Origin: an uncultured Holophagaceae bacterium
GTDB lineage: Bacteria > Acidobacteriota > Holophagae > Holophagales > Holophagaceae
Direction of reading: 5' to 3'
NCBI GenBank assembly: GCA_903927605.1
Contig: CAIYNT010000151.1
Location: 1 to 20,270 of the forward strand
DNA length: 20,270 nucleotides
Both the position numbers and the translations under genes were made by a program. Positions 15,757 to 20,270 of the stretch are shown here, piece by piece; within the stretch, counting starts at the first letter, position 1, and every line of letters starts with the position of its first letter. A model generated the notes under the pieces. The model was not told the DNA's origin. It worked only from the letters and a program-made list of their open reading frames with translations, and made no database searches.

Positions 15757-17624
15757 CCAGCCTCGACTTTCACGATCGCACCGCCACTGTCCGTGCGCGG
15801 ACCATGCATCAGTTCAACCACCGCCTGATTCAGGCGGAGTCTCGTCTCATGGCGCTCAAAGGCGCGGGTGAGGTAGCGGGCCCGGATTTCCATGCCGTTG
15901 GGGCTTGGCATCACCTGGACGCCCGGAACGGCCGAGAAGGCCTTCACCCGGTAGCGCGCGGCGGTCTGCTGCCATTCTGCCTCGGCGATCTTGGCGTTGG
16001 CCCCGGTCTGCAGCTCCACCAGCTTCTGCACCCCATCGATGACCTGGTAGGGGTCCTGTCCAGTCGGAACGACCACGTTGAGCTCATCCCACATCCACTT
16101 GCCCGAGGTCGAGAAATTGAAGAAGTGCCCCTCAATGGCAAAACTGTTCACGAAAGCCACCCGGCGCCCCGTGGGATGCCCGGCATCCGCCCAGCTGCCC
16201 GTCTCCAGGATCACGGTGCGAAGGAGGCCGATCTCGACCACCTCACCGCCGACGCCACGGATCTCCACCCAGTCCCCCAGACGGATGCCGTTCTTCCCCA
16301 TGAGGATGAACCAGCCGAAGAAGGCCACGATGAAGTCCTTGAGGGCCACCGTGAGGCCCGCACCGGCAAGCCCGAAGACGGTGGTGGCCTGAGCGGGCAT
16401 GCCCACGATCAGGAAGGCGATGACCAGCACCGCAACTACCCGGATGATCACCTTCAGCACGGACTTCGAGGCCCCGGCGGACAGCCTTTCGGTCGAGGTG
16501 GAATGATGGGACCGCCAATCGATGAGCAGTCCGAGCAGGTAGGCCGCCAGAGCCACGCCGAGGACAACCAGGCCCTGTGCAAGCAGCGCATGCAGGGCGG
16601 CATTGCGGTACCCGTCGGCCAAGGCCAGCCAGGAGCCATAGGTCTCGCCAAGGGCCTGCTGGTCCTGAATCCGGCGGGCCATGGTGGACAACCTGCGCTC
16701 GACGTCGCCGAACTGTTTGAGAGAGGACACGGCAGCCTTCGCTTCCTCCCGACCAAGCTTGCGGCCCGACACCCCCTTCATGAGGGTCGAGGCCGTGCTG
16801 CGGGCGGCCTCTCGGTCCTCCTTCTCCTTCTTGGCCTGGGCCTCGATCTCGGCCCTGCGTTTGGCCATTGCCTGTTCCTTGGCCTGGGCTTCGATCTGGG
16901 CCCTTCCTAGCAGGGCGTACTTGTCCCGCTGCGACCGCCACTCCAGCGCCCTCCCGATCAGGCTGCCAGCCTGGAAGGCACTGGGGGGCCGTGCCGCGGC
17001 CATGGCCTGGGAGGATTCCCGATCTGCGGCCTCATGGGTTTCCTTCAGCCGCCGGATCCTGGCCTGGGGGTCCCCCCCGGCCTGAGCCAGGTCGTTGGTG
17101 GCGGTCTCCAGTTCGTCCTTGTCCAGTTCCAGCTGCGCCTTGGTGACCTCGATCTGGCTTTCCAGGGAGTCTTTCTTGGATTCCGGAGCCGCCGCGAGCT
17201 GCCGGGTGAGACGGGCCAGCACATGCTCCCCCGCTTCCACATCCGCCATGGCCTTCGCCTTGGATTCAGACAGCTTCTTCAACTCGGGTGTCTTTGGCAC
17301 GGAAGCGGTGGCAGCGGTGTGGAGGGCGAACGAGAAGGCGAGGTCCACCGAGTGATTGCCCAGCCGTTCCGCCTGCAGGGCCAGCTGTTTCTCCTCGAAG
17401 GTCGTGGCCAGGGGGACCAGACTGCGGGCCGTGAGCATGGGGGTCTGGTCCACGAGCCGTTCTTGCACAGGGGCGGCCCGGCGGAGGCCCGGCTTGGGCT
17501 TGGTGGCCCGGGCCTCCTGTCCCTGGGGAGGCTGGGGGGTCTCCCTGGTCCACATCCAGCCCAACGTAGTTGCGGCGGCCATGGACACGAGGATGGCTGC
17601 GGGGATCCAGGTGCGGGCGTTCAT
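15753..17624 (-). CDS. MscS-family mechanosensitive ion channel with long N-terminal coiled-coil region
   Basis: This is an inner-membrane channel of the MscS family, expected to open under membrane tension. Numbering is from the in-frame TTG at 17636, which gives 627 residues. A signal-anchor-like helix at about 11-29 is followed by charged coiled-coil sequence at about 115-330, including the imperfect repeat AQIEAQAKEQ / AEIEAQAKKE near 246-271. Membrane helices follow at about 351-372 and 391-413. The pore helix and beta domain come next (FGLAGAGLTVALKDFIVAFFGWF, then IRLGDWVEIRGVGGEVVEIGLLRT, 421-474). I prefer ATG 17624 because it starts MNARTWIPAAIL. Neither start has a good ribosome site, so the N-terminus is uncertain. 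It lies 48-60 bp downstream of the proline dehydrogenase gene and overlaps the ABC-F gene by ATGA. Confidence 0.85.
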   Translation of the reverse strand: MNARTWIPAAILVSMAAATTLGWMWTRETPQPPQGQEARATKPKPGLRRAAPVQERLVDQTPMLTARSLVPLATTFEEKQLALQAERLGNHSVDLAFSFALHTAATASVPKTPELKKLSESKAKAMADVEAGEHVLARLTRQLAAAPESKKDSLESQIEVTKAQLELDKDELETATNDLAQAGGDPQARIRRLKETHEAADRESSQAMAAARPPSAFQAGSLIGRALEWRSQRDKYALLGRAQIEAQAKEQAMAKRRAEIEAQAKKEKEDREAARSTASTLMKGVSGRKLGREEAKAAVSSLKQFGDVERRLSTMARRIQDQQALGETYGSWLALADGYRNAALHALLAQGLVVLGVALAAYLLGLLIDWRSHHSTSTERLSAGASKSVLKVIIRVVAVLVIAFLIVGMPAQATTVFGLAGAGLTVALKDFIVAFFGWFILMGKNGIRLGDWVEIRGVGGEVVEIGLLRTVILETGSWADAGHPTGRRVAFVNSFAIEGHFFNFSTSGKWMWDELNVVVPTGQDPYQVIDGVQKLVELQTGANAKIAEAEWQQTAARYRVKAFSAVPGVQVMPSPNGMEIRARYLTRAFERHETRLRLNQAVVELMHGPRTDSGGAIVKVEAG

Positions 17625-17684
17625 CCGATCAGACAACCATGAATGGGGCCAGAACGCAAAGGCCCTGAAGGCAGGCGCTGGGGG

Positions 17685-18581
17685 TCAGCTGCCGAACATG
17701 TTTTTCATCACCATGAGGGCCATGGATGGGCTATGAGCCAGACGGCGCTTCAGGTAATGCACGGCATATTTCCAGTCCTCTGCGAAGGGGACGTAGAGCC
17801 GGACGATCTGGCCGCGCTTGACGATCTCCTGCTGGAGTTGGGTGCGGGGAACGCCCAGGAGCATCTGGAACTCGTAGGCGTCTTTCGCTACACCGCGCTT
17901 GTCCAGATACTCGATGCAGCGATGGATCAGGGGTTCGTCGTGGGTGGCGATCTCCGGATAATGACCGTGGTCCAGCAGGAGTTGCACGTAGTCAAACAGC
18001 CTGGCCTTCATGTCGACTTTGTCCTGGAGGGCCACCTCGGCAGGTTCATTGTAGATGCCGATGCAGATGCGCACCTTGCAGGGCTTGGCATGCAGTGACT
18101 TGATGTCCTCGGGGGTCCGGAAGAGTCGGCTCTGCAGCACGATCCCGAAGTTATCGAAGTCCTCGCGGATGGCCTTGAACATCCGCAGGGTGACGTCCGT
18201 GAAGTGCTGGTCCTCCATGTCCAGGGTGATGTGGAGTCGATGCGGGGCAGCCGCTCCGACGATCCGGCGGAGGTTGTCCTGGCAGTAGGCTTCGCTCTCG
18301 TTGATACCGAGCGAAGTGGGCTTGAGGCTAATACTGGCGTAGGGCCGGCCCTTCAGGGCCTCGATCATGCGGAGGTAGACCTGCACGGTGGCTTCCACAT
18401 CCTCCCGACTGAAGACCTCTTCTGCCAGCAGATCTACGGTGGAATAGATACCCAGTTTGGCGTGGAGGTCATCGGCCTTGCCAACGCCACTGGCGATCCC
18501 CTTGCCCGCGATGTAGGGGGCAGCGAAAGTCCGGACCAGGGGGCCTGGCATGAGATCAACGAAGGTGTCCTTCAAGCCCAC
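17685..18581 (-). CDS. Proline dehydrogenase (monofunctional, FAD-dependent PRODH barrel)
   Basis: It oxidises proline to pyrroline-5-carboxylate and passes electrons to the respiratory chain, usually at the membrane face. The 298 residues match the length of single-domain PRODH enzymes. Landmarks are ASISLKPTSLGI near 82-93, LHITLDMED, GIVLQSRLFRT near 146-156, EIATHDEPLI, YEFQMLLGV and VRLYVPFAEDWKYAVHYLKRRL near 260-281. The last holds the paired arginines that bind the substrate carboxylate. The start is GTG at 18581, supported by GGGAGGAA six bases upstream. No pyrroline-5-carboxylate dehydrogenase gene lies in the window. It is probably the first gene of a minus-strand unit with the channel and ABC-F genes. 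A possible FNR-like site and a large hairpin lie 120-210 bp upstream. Confidence 0.9.
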   Translation of the reverse strand: MGLKDTFVDLMPGPLVRTFAAPYIAGKGIASGVGKADDLHAKLGIYSTVDLLAEEVFSREDVEATVQVYLRMIEALKGRPYASISLKPTSLGINESEAYCQDNLRRIVGAAAPHRLHITLDMEDQHFTDVTLRMFKAIREDFDNFGIVLQSRLFRTPEDIKSLHAKPCKVRICIGIYNEPAEVALQDKVDMKARLFDYVQLLLDHGHYPEIATHDEPLIHRCIEYLDKRGVAKDAYEFQMLLGVPRTQLQQEIVKRGQIVRLYVPFAEDWKYAVHYLKRRLAHSPSMALMVMKNMFGS

Positions 18582-18585
18582 AGTA

Positions 18586-18593
18586 TTCCTCCC
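18586..18593 (-). promoter_or_regulatory. Shine-Dalgarno that supports the GTG start of proline dehydrogenase
   Basis: Read on the minus strand the bases are GGGAGGAA, followed by ATACT-type spacing of about six bases and then GTG at 18581-18579. No ATG in this frame has a comparable site. Confidence 0.75.
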
Positions 18594-18697
18594 GTCGTTC
18601 CTGCGTTTCCCACCTCTTTCCTGGGGATAGGGGCGACGCTACAAATATAACTCCGCGACCAGCCTGAGATCGCCACAGCCGCCGAGTTGTGACGAGA

Positions 18698-18764
18698 GGC
18701 CGGATCACGGGAGGCGTCCGCAGACCGGTTGTCTGCGGGCTACTGATCGGGTCCCTCTCCGGCC
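18698..18764. other. Nested inverted repeats, candidate structured leader or RNA
   Basis: The core is a perfect 8-bp stem CCGCAGAC/GTCTGCGG (18718-18725 with 18731-18738) around a 5-nt loop CGGTT. It is enclosed by GATCA/TGATC (18703-18707 with 18744-18748) and GGCCGGA/TCCGGCC (18698-18704 with 18758-18764). The two outer stems share two bases, so they compete slightly. On the minus strand this lies about 120-180 bases upstream of the proline dehydrogenase start and could be in its leader. I recognise no known riboswitch class. Confidence 0.45.
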
Positions 18765-18779
18765 CGCACGAGAGATGTT

Positions 18780-18793
18780 CTGATCAAGATCAA
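18780..18793. promoter_or_regulatory. FNR/CRP-superfamily-like palindrome
   Basis: CTGAT-CAAG-ATCAA matches the FNR consensus TTGAT-N4-ATCAA at nine of ten specified positions. It sits about 200 bases upstream of the proline dehydrogenase GTG. No regulator gene is in the window and no -35/-10 pair could be placed relative to it, so function is inferred from the match alone. Confidence 0.35.
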
Positions 18794-19180
18794 TGAGGCT
18801 CAGGTCTGTGCTCAAAGTGGCGGGTGGCCCCTTGCCTCCGGATGGGGCCGGCCGCGGCTCGCATCCAGTTTGAAACAAACCCTGGTGGGCGGGTGGTTCC
18901 CCCCGAACCTGAGACATCCGCAAATGTGCAGGTGCCTACCCGCCCTTGAGTGGCCGTGATCGAGACTCGTGTCGAGACAAATATGGCACTAGAAGGTTAA
19001 TCCACACGCACAGCTTTTCCAGATGTGTTTTACGATTTTTTGTGTTTTTTTCATAGATACAACCACACCCACAATCGATGAGATACGGATGGATCAAAAA
19101 TGAGAACTTGGGGCCATCAGTCTCTCCAGCCTGAATCGTCACGATGGCCCGCGCTGGCGCCATCCAGCCTGGCAACTCGT

Positions 19181-19236
19181 GCACCAGGGCCTTCCCCTCC
19201 CGCCGGCAGGCGGGCCCATGTACTGCGCCCTGGTGC
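19181..19236. repeat. Long inverted repeat with internal hairpin
   Basis: A perfect 10-bp pair GCACCAGGGC/GCCCTGGTGC (19181-19190 with 19227-19236) encloses a second hairpin CCCGCC-GGCA-GGCGGG (19199-19214). A smaller hairpin GATGGC/GCCATC lies just to the left (19143-19148 with 19159-19164). The sequence could form an RNA on either strand or be a dispersed palindromic element. Confidence 0.45.
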
Positions 19237-19270
19237 TCCACCACCCCCTCCAGCGGCTCTTGCACCTGAC

Positions 19271-19307
19271 CCCCCACCAAGTGCTGCACACAACTTGGAA
19301 GAGGGGG
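19271..19307 (-). terminator. Stem-loop just downstream of the haemerythrin gene, possible terminator without T-tract
   Basis: CCAAGT/ACTTGG (19277-19282 with 19293-19298) with a 10-nt loop is extended by CCCCC/GGGGG (19271-19275 with 19303-19307) through a small internal bulge. It lies 20-57 bases past the haemerythrin stop on the minus strand. There is no U-run, so intrinsic termination is doubtful. Confidence 0.35.
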
Positions 19308-19327
19308 TGGGTTATCACTGCAAAGGT

Positions 19328-19738
19328 CTAAGTCACTCCCTTGGCCTTCATCGCGTCTATATACCGCAGGTCCATCTCATTGATGTGGCGAACGATCCAC
19401 TCGACCAGGAAAAAGGCCAATCTGTTCGCATTGTCGGCCGTCGGGTCCGCATGGTAGGTCGCCATGAACTCGGCCACTTGATTCAGAAGCTTGGTGTGTT
19501 CAGCCTGATGTTCCAGCAGTCCCGGGAAGTCGATGGCTGCCAACCGGGCCTCTTCTTCCCTGAAATGCGTGGCGGTGCAATCCACCAGGAAATCGAGGGC
19601 CCGCCTGACCTTCGCCTCGCCCTCACCGGAGGAAACGGCATCGTGCATCCGGTTGAGGGCATCGAACATGTTGTGGTGCTGATGATCGATACTCAGGATT
19701 CCTGTCTCATACCACTCATCCCATTCCAAGATGGTCAT
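19328..19738 (-). CDS. Bacteriohaemerythrin (oxygen-binding di-iron protein)
   Basis: This is a 136-residue single-domain haemerythrin that reversibly binds O2 at a di-iron site in the cytosol, for storage, delivery or sensing. All seven family ligands can be placed: His21 (DHQHHNMF), His58 and Glu62 (THFREEE), His77 and His81 (HQAEH), His118 and Asp123 (HINEMD). Spacing and length agree closely with characterised single-domain bacteriohaemerythrins. A purine-rich GGAGAAGGA lies just before the ATG. The gene appears monocistronic. Bases 19739-19917 upstream of it hold no other gene; a TAGAAT -10-like hexamer occurs there but has no convincing -35. Confidence 0.93.
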   Translation of the reverse strand: MTILEWDEWYETGILSIDHQHHNMFDALNRMHDAVSSGEGEAKVRRALDFLVDCTATHFREEEARLAAIDFPGLLEHQAEHTKLLNQVAEFMATYHADPTADNANRLAFFLVEWIVRHINEMDLRYIDAMKAKGVT

Positions 19739-19917
19739 AGTCCTTCTCCGGTGGGTCTAGTTTGGGTAATTCCAGATTCTATCCTGATGCACTGAAGACC
19801 TGGATTGGGCCCGGCAAAGAAAATCCCCCAGAGACGATCCACAAGGGGAACCTTTGGAATGGTGGAGGCATTTTATCTGCTGACATCCACCAGCCACAGC
19901 CCTAGCCTGGAGGCCAC

Positions 19918-20238
19918 ATGCCGCCTGGGATTACCCGTACACAACCGCCAGTCAAGGTTGCAGAAAGGGCCACTGCTGAGGCCTGCCTTGCCATCGCGCA
20001 GCGGGTGGCCCGCGCCCACTACCTTGCCGACGACAGGATCGGATGGTCTGCGGCCGCCCAGGTGGCCCGGTCCATCGAAGAGGAGTTGTTAGGCCGTGCC
20101 TGCAACTTGAAAGTGGACGGGATGCATAACAGCGAGATCGGCGCCGTGAGCACCAATAGATACAAAAACCCCGTGGCTCAGCTTCCACGGGGTTCAGTGC
20201 TGGTGGTCCCTCCCGGACTCGAACCGGGGACCCTCTGA
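19918..20238 (+). CDS. Doubtful small ORF, unknown function, 3' end overlaps tRNA and terminator antisense
   Basis: The open frame of 106 codons starts at ATG 19918. Residues about 14-60 (AERATAEACLAIAQRVARAH, then ADDRIGWSAAAQVARSIEEELLG) have GC-rich third positions and look like genuine amphipathic helices. After about 20110 that character fades. The last 25 codons run antisense through an intrinsic terminator and the 3' end of tRNA-Lys, which an intact gene would rarely do. I recognise no family and see no clear ribosome site. It may be a fragment of a degraded gene or chance. Confidence 0.25.
   Translation: MPPGITRTQPPVKVAERATAEACLAIAQRVARAHYLADDRIGWSAAAQVARSIEEELLGRACNLKVDGMHNSEIGAVSTNRYKNPVAQLPRGSVLVVPPGLEPGTL
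20163..20194 (-). terminator. Intrinsic terminator of tRNA-Lys
   Basis: On the minus strand AACCCCGTGG pairs perfectly with CCACGGGGTT around an 8-nt loop and runs into a T-tract (TTTTTGT). In plus coordinates the arms are 20167-20176 and 20185-20194. It begins seven bases after the encoded CCA end, the expected place for a tRNA terminator. Confidence 0.92.
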
Positions 20239-20270
20239 TTAAGAGTCAGATGCTCTAACCAGCTGAGCTA
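20201..20270 (-). tRNA. tRNA-Lys (anticodon CTT), 5' acceptor strand cut by window edge
   Basis: Read on the minus strand from the window edge, the sequence starts at tRNA position 8 (TA), then the D arm GCTCAGCTGGTTAGAGC. The anticodon loop is CTCTTAA (U33, anticodon CTT) on a TCTGA/TCAGA stem, and the T arm has loop TTCGAGT. The 3' acceptor strand AGGGACC, discriminator A and an encoded CCA follow. Only the seven 5' acceptor bases lie beyond 20270. Confidence 0.95.

Larger units (their letters stand above)
18582..19327. other. Long intergenic region without a convincing gene; structured and compositionally mixed
   Basis: About 745 bp lie between the proline dehydrogenase start and the haemerythrin stop, unusually long for this window. 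The first part (18690-18795) has nested hairpins and an FNR-like palindrome. Bases about 18965-19110 are A+T-rich with T-tracts. Bases 19140-19315 are GC-rich with three successive inverted repeats. Short ORFs exist on both strands but none has a recognisable product, a ribosome site and consistent codon use together. Confidence 0.7.

Noticed and set aside
18705..18923. 72-codon open frame on the minus strand
   Set aside because: It crosses the nested hairpin and FNR-like site, has no ribosome site and no recognisable sequence.
19261..19320. Integron attC-like site in the palindromic region
   Set aside because: No GTTRRRY/RYYYAAC core pair is present at the ends, and no integron integrase or cassette array is visible.
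19100..19795. 231-codon open frame on the plus strand
   Set aside because: It is antisense to haemerythrin, which has all seven iron ligands. Its N-terminal part is Pro/Ala-rich readthrough of the hairpin region.

Overview
The window is about 20 kb of gene-dense, high-GC bacterial chromosome (roughly 60-65% by eye). It has short intergenic gaps and strong GC preference at third codon positions. My best guess for the source is an Acidobacteriota lineage of the Holophagae/Geothrix type. This rests on the mix of a fused FTCD enzyme, a c-type-haem chemoreceptor, many-PAS hybrid kinases and a bacteriohaemerythrin. It is an impression, because no rRNA or other phylogenetic marker is present. I see no phage, insertion sequence, CRISPR or canonical defence island.

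Layout from left to right. (1) The 3' part of a secreted type I phosphodiesterase-like phosphatase (+) meets a NifS-like cysteine desulfurase (-) tail to tail, with a hairpin between them. (2) The desulfurase and a cytosolic 5'-nucleotidase (+) diverge from a gap of only 21 bp. (3) Bases 3148-8921 (-) hold two hybrid histidine kinases that overlap by ATGA: an upstream soluble protein with six PAS domains, then a membrane-anchored six-helix protein. They share a paralogous HisKA-HATPase-REC half. (4) A bifunctional formiminotransferase-cyclodeaminase (+) of the histidine/folate pathway carries a putative zinc-finger-like insertion. (5) A secreted single-Cache protein (-) is divergent from a chemoreceptor (+) whose periplasmic domain has a CxxCH haem motif. 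An RluA-family pseudouridine synthase (+) with an atypical HRLG motif follows. (6) Convergent to these is a minus-strand cluster read as proline dehydrogenase, then an MscS-like channel, then an ABC-F ATPase. The last two overlap by ATGA. (7) A gap of about 745 bp (18582-19327) contains no convincing gene. It has several nested inverted repeats, an FNR-box-like palindrome and an A+T-rich patch. (8) A bacteriohaemerythrin (-), a doubtful small ORF (+), and a tRNA-Lys(CTT) gene (-) with a clear intrinsic terminator close the window. The tRNA lacks only its first seven bases.

Functionally the region is sensory and housekeeping. The two kinases look like a co-translated signalling pair with no output regulator in view. 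The haem chemoreceptor, Cache protein, haemerythrin and FNR-like site fit an organism tuned to redox or oxygen. FTCD and proline dehydrogenase feed amino-acid catabolism towards glutamate. The items most worth a second look are the zinc-finger-like insertion in FTCD, the HRLG pseudouridine synthase, the haem chemoreceptor with its secreted Cache neighbour, the structured 18.6-19.3 kb gap, and the back-to-back divergent starts at 2193/2215.
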